A DNA stretch of 64,000 bases. Source: Candidatus Woesearchaeota archaeon. Its GTDB lineage: Archaea; Nanobdellota; Nanobdellia; Woesearchaeales; JAFGUC01. Positions 24,039-32,620 of this stretch are shown here, piece by piece. Within the stretch, counting starts at the first letter, position 1. Each line of letters begins with the position of its first letter. A program made the position numbers and the translations under genes. The notes under the pieces were generated by a model. It saw nothing but the letters and a program-made list of their open reading frames with translations, ran no database searches and was not told the DNA's origin. The stretch is from contig JAFGUC010000006.1 of the NCBI GenBank assembly GCA_016938695.1, positions 229,633 to 293,632 of the forward strand. Reading direction: 5' to 3'.

Positions 24039-24659
24039 ATGGATAGAAAGACTTGTTTTTTACTTAGCATGTTCATAGTTATGCTTGTTCTTGCAAATAT
24101 TTTGGGTAGTAAATTTATAGAGATTTTTTCATTGCCTGTTTCAGTTGGGATATTTGCATATGCAGTTACTTTTTTGATAACTGATATTGTTGAAGAAGTT
24201 CATGGCAAGAAGGTTGTTAAAGATTTTATAACTTTTGGACTTATTGCAATGATTGTTTCTTTGGTTTATGTTTTTGTTGCAATTGCTTTAGAACCTGCTG
24301 ATTTTTACAAGAATAATTCGGCTTATGTTACTGTGTTTTCAAATTCTGCAAGAGTTATTATTGCAAGTATTGTTGCATTTTTGATAAGTCAAACTCATGA
24401 TGTTTGGATGTTTAACTTTGTTAAAAAAAGAACTAAAGGAAAATTTTTATGGTTAAGAAATAATATTTCCACTATATTTTCACAATTGTTTGATACTATT
24501 ATTTTTACTTTTATTGCATTTTATAATCCTGTTAGTGGATATGGATTGTCAAGAATGATATCAATGATAGTTCCATATTGGATATTAAAGGTATTATTTG
24601 CACTTATGGATACTCCTTTTGTTTATCTAGGAGTTAAATGGATGAAGAAGAATGTTTAA
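24039..24659 (+). CDS. Queuosine-precursor transporter-like (VUT/YhhQ family)
   Basis: A 206-residue membrane protein with about six transmembrane segments. The family motif is FLITDIVEEVHGKKVVKDFI (45-64), and the later segment with FSQLFDTIIFTFIAF (about 149-163) is also characteristic. YhhQ-type proteins import queuosine precursors (preQ0/preQ1); in archaea preQ0 could feed archaeosine synthesis. The gene runs tail to tail into the histidine kinase gene with a 26-base overlap. Family assignment is good, substrate inferred. Confidence 0.82.
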   Translation: MDRKTCFLLSMFIVMLVLANILGSKFIEIFSLPVSVGIFAYAVTFLITDIVEEVHGKKVVKDFITFGLIAMIVSLVYVFVAIALEPADFYKNNSAYVTVFSNSARVIIASIVAFLISQTHDVWMFNFVKKRTKGKFLWLRNNISTIFSQLFDTIIFTFIAFYNPVSGYGLSRMISMIVPYWILKVLFALMDTPFVYLGVKWMKKNV

Positions 24660-26364
24660 TTGGAATTTCAATTTTTATTGTAGTTCCTTTGTTTTTTCCT
24701 TTTGATTTTGCTTTAATACTTCCGTTGTGAAGTGTTATGATTTTTTTTGCTATTGTTAATCCAAGGCCAGTTGTTTCTCCACCTTGATATTGTTCTGTTT
24801 TGAAGAATTCATTAAATATTTTTGTTATATTTTCTTTTTCAATTCCAATTCCGTTGTCACTTATTTCTATAGATATTTTTTCTTTTTCTTTTTTTATTGT
24901 AGCATTTATTTTTGATTTTAATTTTGGCTGTTTGTATTTTATGGAATTATTAACAATAATAGATATTACTTTTGACATCATTTCTTTGTTTATTTCTGCG
25001 GTTATGTTTTTATTTTTACATTCAATATATGTTATTTGTTTATTTTCATTTAATAAATCTAATATTTTAACATTGTTAAATTTAATTGTGTTTTTGTTTA
25101 AATCTAGACTTAGTAAATTTAATACATCATTTGTTAGATATTCGAGGGAATTTGCATTTCGTCTGATTATTTCAAGATCTTTTTTTCCTTTCTTGCAAAT
25201 CTTTTTGTTTTTTAGTAAAACTTCAGTAAGATTTTTTATAGGAATTAATGGGGTTCTAAGATTATGAGATACTTGTATCAAGAAATCATCTTTATCTTTT
25301 AGCATTTGAGTTATTTGTTTGTTGGCTATCGATAATTCACTAGATTTTTTTTGTATGTTTTTGTTTAGTATTTCTATGGAATCAAGATATTTGTTTATCC
25401 TGTTTGATAAATCTTTTATTTCGTCATTTCCTATTACTGTTATTCTTTTGTTTAGATAAGTTTTATGTTGCATGCTTTTAATTTGTTCATTAATTGAATG
25501 AAGTCTTTTAATTACAACATTATTTAGCAAATATTCATTCAACGTGAATGTGAGTGTTATTGAAGTAATTAGAAGAATAATTATTGTAGTTAAAACAAGA
25601 TTTTGGATTACTTTTTGTGATAATGCTATTATTTCTCTGTTGCTTTCTATTTTAATTATATAATCTTTAGTGTTGTATAAATCTCTAAACTGGATGAATC
25701 CAAAAATAAGATTTTCATTTATTGGTTTTACATATGTTGAACTATTTAATTTAAAATCGACAAAATCCATTGGAATTTTTATTGTTTCACTTAGGTATCC
25801 TAGATCTTTTTTTGACAGTATTTTACCAAATAAAATGAATCCTGTAGAAGGCCCACTTCCATCTGTTTTTAATATTGGTTGTACTGCAATTATTGTTGGT
25901 TTGTTGTAAAAATCAATTATGCCTTTTGTATTTTCAGTTTTAAATATTAAATTATCAGATTGAAATTCTTTTTGTAGTTCATTTGAAATGTTTAGAAAAG
26001 TATTGTTTTCGTCAACGAAAATTGAATATAAATAATTTCCTTTTGAATCAAAAAATGCCATTAAATTTATTTGTAGATTGGTTAGTGTTTCTGCATTAAG
26101 ATTTGATTCGATGTATTCTTGATTTAAATCAAGTGCAAAGCTGTATGTGTTATCCCAGTACGACCAATCCAAACTTTTTGTAGATATAACTTCAATTAAA
26201 TTTTTGATTGTTCCATTTACTTGTTCTAATTGATGTAAAGTATCTCTTTTTTCTAATTCTAAATAATCATTTTTTGTCTCAAGATATAAGAAATGTGTTG
26301 AGAATAATATTGTAAGAATACTAATTATAGAAACAATTAAAGCTAACTTGTATTTTAACTTCAT
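24634..26364 (-). CDS. Membrane histidine kinase with CHASE4 domain
   Basis: A 576-residue sensor kinase. TM1 is about 6-26, an extracellular CHASE4-type sensor spans 30-245 (DWSYWD at 66-71, INLMAFFDSKGNYLYS at 99-114), TM2 is about 254-276, and a HAMP-like linker follows. The phosphoacceptor box is SHNLRTPLIP (366-375, His367). The ATP-binding domain has the N box VNNSIKY, G1 DNGIGIEKENI and G2 GLGLTIAK near the C-terminus, all intact. No response regulator gene is in the window. CHASE4 ligands are unknown. Confidence 0.9.
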   Translation of the reverse strand: MKLKYKLALIVSIISILTILFSTHFLYLETKNDYLELEKRDTLHQLEQVNGTIKNLIEVISTKSLDWSYWDNTYSFALDLNQEYIESNLNAETLTNLQINLMAFFDSKGNYLYSIFVDENNTFLNISNELQKEFQSDNLIFKTENTKGIIDFYNKPTIIAVQPILKTDGSGPSTGFILFGKILSKKDLGYLSETIKIPMDFVDFKLNSSTYVKPINENLIFGFIQFRDLYNTKDYIIKIESNREIIALSQKVIQNLVLTTIIILLITSITLTFTLNEYLLNNVVIKRLHSINEQIKSMQHKTYLNKRITVIGNDEIKDLSNRINKYLDSIEILNKNIQKKSSELSIANKQITQMLKDKDDFLIQVSHNLRTPLIPIKNLTEVLLKNKKICKKGKKDLEIIRRNANSLEYLTNDVLNLLSLDLNKNTIKFNNVKILDLLNENKQITYIECKNKNITAEINKEMMSKVISIIVNNSIKYKQPKLKSKINATIKKEKEKISIEISDNGIGIEKENITKIFNEFFKTEQYQGGETTGLGLTIAKKIITLHNGSIKAKSKGKNKGTTIKIEIPIKHSSSSI

Positions 26365-26385
26365 TTAGTATATATTTTTGTTTTT

Positions 26386-27585
26386 TTATTTAAAGCTTGT
26401 TTTCTCTTTAGAAGTGGTAAATGGTTTAATTCCTAATGCTTCAAATGCTTCGCCAATAGTAAATATTGATCCGGTTATTAGAATTAAGTCGTCTTTTTTT
26501 GCTAAAAATTTTGCTTTTTCGATTGCTTTTTTTACATTTGGAATTTGTATTGAATCTTTATCTAGAAAAGATTTTAATTCTGATGTTTTGGCTGCTCTTG
26601 GTAGTTTTGGTTGTGTTAAGATAGTTTTATTTGCTAATTTTTCTAATGGTTTAATCATGTGAGTTATGTCTTTATCTTTCATTATACCTGTTACTAAAAT
26701 TAAATTTTTGTATTTTATTTGTTTTAATTCTTCTGTTAGTTTTTTAACACCATCGGGATTATGTGCGCAGTCAAATAATATGTTTTCATATTTTTGCATT
26801 CGTCCAGGCCATTTTACTTTTTGTAAAGAATCATTTATTCTATTTATCTTGAAACCTTTTTTTTGTAGGATTTTAATTGCTTCTATGGCTAATGATAAAT
26901 TTTGTTTTTGGAATTTTCCAAGTAATGATGTTTTTAGATTTGATTCTTTTGGTGTGTATAATTTTGATTTTCTTTTTTTAGAAATTAGTTTTATTACTTT
27001 TAGTGCGATATCTTTTGTTCCTGTTACAACAGGAACGTTTGGTTTAATTATTCCTGCTTTTTCATACGTAATTTTTTCAATTTTATCGCCAAGGTGTTCA
27101 GTGTGTTCTAATGAGATATTTGTGATTATTGAAATTTCGGGAATTATTGTGTTTGTCGCATCAAGTCTGCCACCCATTCCGACTTCGATTATTCCAATAT
27201 CAATTTTTTGTTCTTCAAAATATTTAAATGCTAAAGCAGTTGTTACTTCAAAGAATGTGTGATTTGTTATTTTTGGTTTTATTTTTGTTGTTAATTTTGC
27301 TAGTTCAGTTTTTTTAATTGGAATGTTATTGATTCTAATTCTTTCTTCAAAGTCAATTAAATGTGGACTATTATATGTTCCAACTTTGTAACCATTATCA
27401 ATTAGAATTTGAGTTAAAATTGCACATACTGAACCTTTTCCATTTGTTCCTGCAACATGAATTGTTTTGTATTTATTTTGAGGATTATCTAGTTTTTCAA
27501 GAAGTTCATTGATATTTTCTAAACCTAATTTAATTCCAAATTTTTCTCTAGTGTATAAGTAATTTATTGCTTCTTTGTAATTCAT
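26386..27585 (-). CDS. folC: Folylpolyglutamate / dihydrofolate synthase
   Basis: A 399-residue Mur-ligase-type enzyme that adds glutamate to folates (and in bacteria also makes dihydrofolate from dihydropteroate). The ATP loop is VAGTNGKGSVCAIL (44-57). YNSPHLIDFEERIRIN (about 75-90), VGMGGRLDATN (about 138-148), SLEHTEHLGDKIEKI (about 157-171) and FDCAHNPDGV (about 270-279) follow. It lies directly downstream of the divergent CYTH gene and close to the histidine kinase gene (21-base gap). With thyX and glyA nearby it indicates folate, not only methanopterin, as the one-carbon carrier. Confidence 0.92.
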   Translation of the reverse strand: MNYKEAINYLYTREKFGIKLGLENINELLEKLDNPQNKYKTIHVAGTNGKGSVCAILTQILIDNGYKVGTYNSPHLIDFEERIRINNIPIKKTELAKLTTKIKPKITNHTFFEVTTALAFKYFEEQKIDIGIIEVGMGGRLDATNTIIPEISIITNISLEHTEHLGDKIEKITYEKAGIIKPNVPVVTGTKDIALKVIKLISKKRKSKLYTPKESNLKTSLLGKFQKQNLSLAIEAIKILQKKGFKINRINDSLQKVKWPGRMQKYENILFDCAHNPDGVKKLTEELKQIKYKNLILVTGIMKDKDITHMIKPLEKLANKTILTQPKLPRAAKTSELKSFLDKDSIQIPNVKKAIEKAKFLAKKDDLILITGSIFTIGEAFEALGIKPFTTSKEKTSFK

Positions 27586-27637
27586 TTTCTTATTGTTTTA
27601 ATATTATTTTAAATACTTTACTTGTTTTTGACATTTA

Positions 27638-28147
27638 ATGAATGAAGTTGAAGTAAAGATATTAGATGTTGATGTTGAATCAATTTCTCAGAAAATAGTT
27701 TCTTTGGGTGGAGCAAAAGAATTTGATGATCATATGCATGCTGTTTTTTATCGAAAAGATGGCATTAATAAGACAATTCGTCTAAGGCGTGAAGGTTCTA
27801 GAAGTATTTTTTGTGTCAAAGAAAAAAATGATTCTTCAGATTTAATGATTAGAGATGAATTTGAGGTTGAGGTTTCTGATTTTGGTATCATGAATGATAT
27901 TATTTTAAGATTGGGTTTTATTAAAAAAGTTGAGGTAAATAAACATAGAATTGAATACAAACTTGAGAATTGTCATGTAGCAATTGATATTTATGATGAT
28001 GGTAAGATTCCGCCATTTATTGAAGTTGAAAGCGACAATGCTGAGGACGTTTATTCTGTCGTTTCTTTATTGGGTTATTCTAAAGAAGATTGCAAACCTT
28101 GGACAGGTCATAAATTGATGAAATATTATCGAGAATTAAAAGGTTAA
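27638..28147 (+). CDS. CYTH domain protein (class IV adenylate cyclase-like)
   Basis: A 169-residue protein of the CYTH superfamily, which binds triphosphates in a beta-barrel tunnel. The ExExK motif is EVEVKI (3-8), followed by RLRREGSRSIFCVKEK (48-63), RDEFEVEV (71-78), KVEVNKHRIEYKLENCHVAIDIYDDG (about 92-117) and PPFIEVES (120-127). Members include CyaB class IV adenylate cyclase, thiamine triphosphatase and inorganic triphosphatase; all charged tunnel residues seem present but the substrate cannot be told. It converges on the S27ae gene. Confidence 0.85.
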   Translation: MNEVEVKILDVDVESISQKIVSLGGAKEFDDHMHAVFYRKDGINKTIRLRREGSRSIFCVKEKNDSSDLMIRDEFEVEVSDFGIMNDIILRLGFIKKVEVNKHRIEYKLENCHVAIDIYDDGKIPPFIEVESDNAEDVYSVVSLLGYSKEDCKPWTGHKLMKYYRELKG

Positions 28148-28156
28148 GTAAAAAAA

Positions 28157-28381
28157 TTAAATAAATTCAACATAAGCACATTTTCCGCAAGTTTTTCGGT
28201 TTTTGTGTTTAGCTAAAAAAGTTCCTTCTCCACATTTAGGGCATGATTCGTTAGTTCTTTCAACTTTGTCGCCTGAAACTTTGTATTTGTTCCAAACATC
28301 GTCTCTTTTTTTACCCTTTTTCTCAGCTGCACCTTTTTTGTTATCTTTTGCTGCTGGTTTTCCGCCTTTTTTAGCTGCCAT
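28157..28381 (-). CDS. rps27ae: Ribosomal protein S27ae
   Basis: A 74-residue small-subunit ribosomal protein. The zinc-binding cysteines are in ESCPKCGEGTFLAKHKNRKTCGKCAYVEF (46-73): CPKC and CGKC. A lysine- and alanine-rich N-terminal tail (about 1-28) is longer than usual. It lies last in the ribosomal operon and its ATG touches the stop of the S24e gene, so translation is coupled. Confidence 0.95.
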   Translation of the reverse strand: MAAKKGGKPAAKDNKKGAAEKKGKKRDDVWNKYKVSGDKVERTNESCPKCGEGTFLAKHKNRKTCGKCAYVEFI

Positions 28382-28674
28382 TAATCTTCACCTTTGACTT
28401 TTGGAGAATTTTTCTTTATCATTTCTGGAGTTTCAACTTTTTTCATTGAAGCTTCATCATTGTAGATGTATGCTTTAACTTGCGCAAGTCCTCTGCCGTA
28501 TTTGTTTTTGATTTCTCTAACAACTACAAGTTCTTCTTTTGCGCCAGCTTTTGCTGCAACTGATTTTCTAACATCCATTCTGTTTGGTGTAGTTTCTTTA
28601 AATGTTATTTCAGCTTCTACTAGTTTTCTATCCAAAAAAGGAAATTCTTTTTCTTGTATAATTTTGATATCCAT
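28381..28674 (-). CDS. rps24e: Ribosomal protein S24e
   Basis: A 97-residue small-subunit protein. The conserved stretch FPFLDRKLVEAEITFKE (12-28), PNRMDVRKSVAAKAGAKEELVVVREI (31-56) and KNKYGRGLAQVKAYIYND (57-74) identifies S24e. The C-terminal KKNSPKVKGED is a normal tail. It sits between the coiled-coil gene (10-base gap) and S27ae. Confidence 0.96.
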   Translation of the reverse strand: MDIKIIQEKEFPFLDRKLVEAEITFKETTPNRMDVRKSVAAKAGAKEELVVVREIKNKYGRGLAQVKAYIYNDEASMKKVETPEMIKKNSPKVKGED

Positions 28675-28683
28675 TTTGCACCT

Positions 28684-29646
28684 TTAGTCTGATCTTGATT
28701 GTAAAACAAGCAAATCTTCAGTTGTAAGTTTTTCTCCTCTCATTAGTTTGTCTTCAACTTCTTTTTGCTTTCCTTCAAGAGTTTTTTCAATTTTCTTTTT
28801 CTTTTGTTCAGCTCTTTCCTTTTTAATTTTTTCAGCGCTTTTCTTTTTCTTTTCTCTTGGTTGTCTCTTTATGTCGCCTTTATTTTTTGAAAGGATAGCT
28901 TTAATTACTGTAATTTTATCATAGATTTTTTTCTTTTCATCTTTTAGAGTATCAATTTCAGTTGAAAATTTTAACATTTCATTGTGCTCGTCTTGACTAC
29001 TTTGAGCTAAATCTTGAATTTTTGAGTGAAGTCCTTTGTTCTTTGACTTTAATCCATCAATTTCTTTTGATAGTTTTGAAGTCTCTGAGAAGACTTGTGA
29101 GCTTGATCCTAATTCTTTGTATTGTTTTTTAAGATTGTTTAGTGTCTTCATCATTTCTTGTTCTTTTTTGAATGTCATGACACTTGTTTCAATACTTGTT
29201 TCAAGTCTTTCAACTTTTCTTTTTAATTCTTCAGGATTTACTCGTGGACCTTTAGCTTTTTTCAAGATTTCTTTTTTCTCTTTATTAAGTTCTTTTGCTT
29301 TTTCAATTAAATCTTGAATATCTTTTTTCTTAAGATCTCTTTCATCCTTTAATTCTCTTACTTTTTTAGTGAAGTCGTTTCTTTTTTCTTTTTTCTCTTG
29401 AACAAGGCTGATGTTTTTAGTAATCTTTTCTTCGATTTCCTTTAGTCTTTCAAAATAAGCTTCTTTTTCGTTATTTAATTCTTCAGGGGTTTTTCCTTGA
29501 AGTTCAGGGTATTTGTCCAGACTAATTTCAGGAGATGATTCTTCTGTTTTTTCTTCCTTTTTAGTTTCTTCTACTGGAGTTTCAACTACATTAGACTCAA
29601 CTACTTCAGGAGTACTCTCTTGTTCGTTTTTTTCTTTTTCAGCCAT
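28684..29646 (-). CDS. Archaeal coiled-coil protein (COG1340-like)
   Basis: A 320-residue Lys/Glu-rich protein that is coiled coil over about 45-280, with an acidic N-terminal tail (about 1-45) and a basic end near 260-305. It resembles the archaeal coiled-coil family of the COG1340 type, recalled as linked to ribosome or translation genes; here it sits inside a ribosomal protein operon between P1/L12 and S24e. No enzymatic motif is seen. Whether it associates with ribosomes is inference from neighbourhood. Confidence 0.75.
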   Translation of the reverse strand: MAEKEKNEQESTPEVVESNVVETPVEETKKEEKTEESSPEISLDKYPELQGKTPEELNNEKEAYFERLKEIEEKITKNISLVQEKKEKRNDFTKKVRELKDERDLKKKDIQDLIEKAKELNKEKKEILKKAKGPRVNPEELKRKVERLETSIETSVMTFKKEQEMMKTLNNLKKQYKELGSSSQVFSETSKLSKEIDGLKSKNKGLHSKIQDLAQSSQDEHNEMLKFSTEIDTLKDEKKKIYDKITVIKAILSKNKGDIKRQPREKKKKSAEKIKKERAEQKKKKIEKTLEGKQKEVEDKLMRGEKLTTEDLLVLQSRSD

Positions 29647-29689
29647 GCTTAATCACTAAAAAATTGTTTAAAAAAAATTAAATCGGATT

Positions 29690-29992
29690 TTAACCGAATA
29701 GAGCGCCAAGACCAGCAGCAGCTGCGCCGTCGTCTTTTTTCTCTTCTTTCTTCTCAGCTGGTGCACTTGCAGCAGCAGGAGCAGCAGTTGCAGCAACAGG
29801 AGCAGCAGCTACAGCAACACTTGCTTTAGCAATTGCTTCTTCGATGTCAACGCCATCAAGAGCAGCGATAAGAGCTTTAACTCTAGCATCATCTACAGTT
29901 ACGCCAGCAGCTTCTAGTACTTTTTTTACTGAAGCTTCATCTACTGTTTTACTTGCTTTATGTAAAAGCATTGCAGCATATATATATTCCAT
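29690..29992 (-). CDS. rpl12: Ribosomal protein P1 (L12)
   Basis: A 100-residue acidic stalk protein: dimerisation helices in [30 protein letters not shown] (1-30), an alanine-rich hinge, and the C-terminal tail ending [12 protein letters not shown] that binds translation GTPases. It follows the L10 gene, 26 bases away, with a clear AGGAGG Shine-Dalgarno. Confidence 0.96.
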   Translation of the reverse strand: MEYIYAAMLLHKASKTVDEASVKKVLEAAGVTVDDARVKALIAALDGVDIEEAIAKASVAVAAAPVAATAAPAAASAPAEKKEEKKDDGAAAAGLGALFG

Positions 29993-30018
29993 TTTAAATT
30001 CCTCCTAATAATCTTAAT

Positions 30019-31008
30019 TTATCCGAAAAGTGCTCCAAGACCTGCAGCAGCGTTTTCTTCTTTTTTCTCTTCTTTCTTTTCTTCAACTGGTGCACTTTCT
30101 GTAGAAGCGACAGGAGCGCTAGCTGAAACATTAATTGCATTTAACTCGTCATCCTTTGCTTCGGATGGAAGTTGTGATGCAACTGAAAGCATTTGTCTAT
30201 ATGATTTTGCTAATAAATCTCCAGCAGTTTCTTTAGTTAGGAAACCAATTTCAAGTGCAAGTGCTTTTGCATCTCTGAAAGATTTTTGTACTAAAGGTTC
30301 TGTAGTTTCTGTTGTTAAGATTCCAGCAAACATAGCGAGATTGAATGCTTCTCTTGCAAGAGTTGTGATGTTGTTTTTGTATTCATCTTCATCAATTGCT
30401 AAGATTTTTCTTGTGAAAATTTCGCCATCTTCTAAAACAGCGACAAGATCTAGACCAATTTCCATTGGCATGATACCAAGTCTAGTTAAGATTGAAGCCA
30501 TTTTCTCAGAGAAGACTTCTCCTTCTTTTACAACAACTTTGTCTTCTTTAACAGCGACTTTTCCGCCATCAATACCAGCTTTAATACCACATGAACCAAG
30601 TTCTCCAATGATTGGACCTGGTGCAAAAGGTGTTGGACCTGCAGGAACAATAACGTCCTTTGGTGCAGTTTGACCTGTTTTTGCTGGTGCGTTTGATTTG
30701 TTTTTATTCAAAGTTTTGTAAAGTTTGAATGGATTTTCTTTTGTAAATAGGATTGCTGGCATACCTCTTAGGTACGGTTCTAGTTTTTCAATTCCTTTTA
30801 CATTTTTTTTAGCATCTTCAAAGGCAATTTTAATTAACCTTTTCTTGATCATTTTCATGTAAACTGTGTCTCTCAACTGTTCTCTCATGTTCTGGAGCTG
30901 TGATGTTGGGAGATTTTCCATGTTTACTATACCAATAATAGGATATTGCGCTAGTAAATCTGAAAAGCTTTTTACTGTGTCTTTTTTCCAACTTGCAACG
31001 TGAGCCAT
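30019..31008 (-). CDS. rpl10: Ribosomal protein P0 (L10)
   Basis: A 329-residue stalk base protein. The rRNA-binding domain has WKKDTVKSFSDLLAQYPIIGIVNMENLPTSQLQNMR in about 6-41 and KKRLIKIAFEDA (55-66). The P0-specific insertion follows about 110-200, and the C-terminal tail [12 protein letters not shown] matches that of P1. It stands 10 bases after the L1 gene and carries the GTPase-binding tail shared with rpl12. Confidence 0.96.
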   Translation of the reverse strand: MAHVASWKKDTVKSFSDLLAQYPIIGIVNMENLPTSQLQNMREQLRDTVYMKMIKKRLIKIAFEDAKKNVKGIEKLEPYLRGMPAILFTKENPFKLYKTLNKNKSNAPAKTGQTAPKDVIVPAGPTPFAPGPIIGELGSCGIKAGIDGGKVAVKEDKVVVKEGEVFSEKMASILTRLGIMPMEIGLDLVAVLEDGEIFTRKILAIDEDEYKNNITTLAREAFNLAMFAGILTTETTEPLVQKSFRDAKALALEIGFLTKETAGDLLAKSYRQMLSVASQLPSEAKDDELNAINVSASAPVASTESAPVEEKKEEKKEENAAAGLGALFG

Positions 31009-31018
31009 TTTAATTCAC

Positions 31019-31672
31019 CTATTTCTCCATATGGACTGGTTTGCCCATAGTTAATTTCAGCAAAACGTTCCTAACATTGTTAAGTTCGTTTGGCAAGTGG
31101 TGTATGATTTGATTATAAGTGTTCATTACATTTTCTGCAATGTCTTCTTCACTGTCTTTTTCTCCACCGATTGGAACCATGATAGTTGGTGCTTTTTTAG
31201 CTGAGATTCTGATTGTTGTAGTGAATTTTTGAACGATTGCTTCGATGTTTGCTTTAGGTGGGAAAACAGCTCCTGCTTTTGGGTTTGGCATTTTTTGTCT
31301 AGTTCCTAGAACACGACCAAATGTTGCTGCTACCTGTGGCATGATGTTTGCTTGTGCAATAAATACATCGTATTTATCAGCAAGTTGTTTTACCTTTTTA
31401 GCATCTTTTTTGTAAGAATCAAAATCTTCAATACCGATAAAGTCGCAAACTCCTTTTGCGTCATCTTTACTTTCTGGGCCGACGAATGCACAGACCTTGT
31501 TAGCCTTACCTTTACCGTGTTGTAAAGTTAAGTAGAAATCAACCTGATTTTCTGGTTTTTTCAAATCCAGGTGTCTTAGGTTAATAATTAGGTCAAATGT
31601 TTGAGAAAAGTTTCTTTTTTTACTTTCCTCTTTTAGCTGTTTTATAGCACCGATAATTTGTTTTTTATCCAT
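31019..31672 (-). CDS. rpl1: Ribosomal protein L1
   Basis: A 217-residue large-subunit protein, first gene of the operon. Conserved L1 parts are KKRNFSQTFDLIINLRHLDLKKPENQVD (18-45), FIAQANIMPQVAATFGRVLGTRQKMPNPKAG (105-135) and TIRISAKKAPTIMVPIG (about 152-168). L1 proteins of other archaea repress their own operon by binding the mRNA leader; the 57-base leader here is the place for such a site, but I do not recognise one. Downstream order L10, L12 is conserved. Confidence 0.96.
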   Translation of the reverse strand: MDKKQIIGAIKQLKEESKKRNFSQTFDLIINLRHLDLKKPENQVDFYLTLQHGKGKANKVCAFVGPESKDDAKGVCDFIGIEDFDSYKKDAKKVKQLADKYDVFIAQANIMPQVAATFGRVLGTRQKMPNPKAGAVFPPKANIEAIVQKFTTTIRISAKKAPTIMVPIGGEKDSEEDIAENVMNTYNQIIHHLPNELNNVRNVLLKLTMGKPVHMEK

Positions 31673-31750
31673 TTTTTTGCACCCTACTATTATTGTGATT
31701 TGTAAAATAGTTCACGGGATTGATTAAATAATGTGTTGGAGAAGTGTTTG

Positions 31751-31779
31751 ATTTATAAATGTTTTGTTTGGTTTATAAA
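31751..31779 (-). promoter_or_regulatory. Two TATA boxes upstream of the ribosomal operon
   Basis: ATTTATAAA-type sequences at 31751-31759 and 31771-31779, 20 bases apart on the minus strand, upstream of rpl1. The nearer would give a leader of about 57 bases before ATG 31672; a GGGTGC Shine-Dalgarno lies near the start codon. Confidence 0.5.
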
Positions 31780-31857
31780 TTTATTTTTGCTTAATCTTTT
31801 CGTATTATCTGTTGTAATGTAAAAATATTTAAATTATAGCTATGATTGGTTAGATAC

Positions 31858-32616
31858 ATGAAGTCTATTTTGACATATGAGGTTGCTGATTTTTTAGATA
31901 ATTTATTAGATGTTTCTAATATTTCTGACCCATTTTGTAAAAATGGTATTCAGGTTGGTAAATCAAATTTACCTGTTTCTAAGATTGGTTTGATGGTTGA
32001 TCCTTGTTTAGAAGGATTTAGTCGCGCTAGAAAACTTGGTTGCGATTTTTTAATAACACATCATGGTTTATGGAAATTTGGTGAGGCGTCTATTATTAAT
32101 ACTACTTATAATAGGGTTAAGTTTTTGATGGATAATAATATTTCTTTGTATGTTAGTCATATTCCTTTAGATGTTCATCCTGAGTATGGTAATAATGCCC
32201 AACTTGCAAAAATGTGCGGGGCAACGGATATTGTTACTTATGATTATGGCTTGATTTGTAATATTGATTTTGATATTATTGAATTGAAGAATAGATTTGA
32301 TTCTGAGTTGAATACTTCTTCTCAGTTATTGAAGTTTGGTTCTGATTTGGTTAAAACTGCAATTATTTGCTCTGGAAGTGGTAGTTCTGTTTTAAAGAAT
32401 TATTATAAAGATTATTCAAAAATCAAGAATGTTGATTTATTGATTACTGGAGAGCGAGATTCTTCAATATATCATATTGCAAAGGAACTAGGTGTTAATG
32501 TTTTATTTTTAGGTCATTATGCAAGTGAAACTGTTGGATTAAAAGCATTAATTCCAGAAATAAAGAAACATTTTAATATTGAAGTTGAATTTATTGAGAT
32601 TCAAACAGGTTTATAG
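31858..32616 (+). CDS. Nif3-like (DUF34) dinuclear metal protein
   Basis: A 252-residue protein of the NIF3/DUF34 family, which forms a hexameric ring with a dinuclear metal site; its physiological reaction remains unsettled (some members act as GTP cyclohydrolase or affect small-molecule metabolism). Metal ligands are visible in FLITHHGLWKFG (His67/His68 region) and SHIPLDVHPEYGNN (about 96-109), then the closing LLITGERDSSIYHIAKELGVNVLFLGHYASE (about 193-223). ATG 31858 is preferred over TTG 31846 because of a TATA-like TATTTAAATT 27 bases upstream. GatD starts 4 bases after its stop. Confidence 0.85.
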   Translation: MKSILTYEVADFLDNLLDVSNISDPFCKNGIQVGKSNLPVSKIGLMVDPCLEGFSRARKLGCDFLITHHGLWKFGEASIINTTYNRVKFLMDNNISLYVSHIPLDVHPEYGNNAQLAKMCGATDIVTYDYGLICNIDFDIIELKNRFDSELNTSSQLLKFGSDLVKTAIICSGSGSSVLKNYYKDYSKIKNVDLLITGERDSSIYHIAKELGVNVLFLGHYASETVGLKALIPEIKKHFNIEVEFIEIQTGL

Positions 32617-32620
32617 AAAA

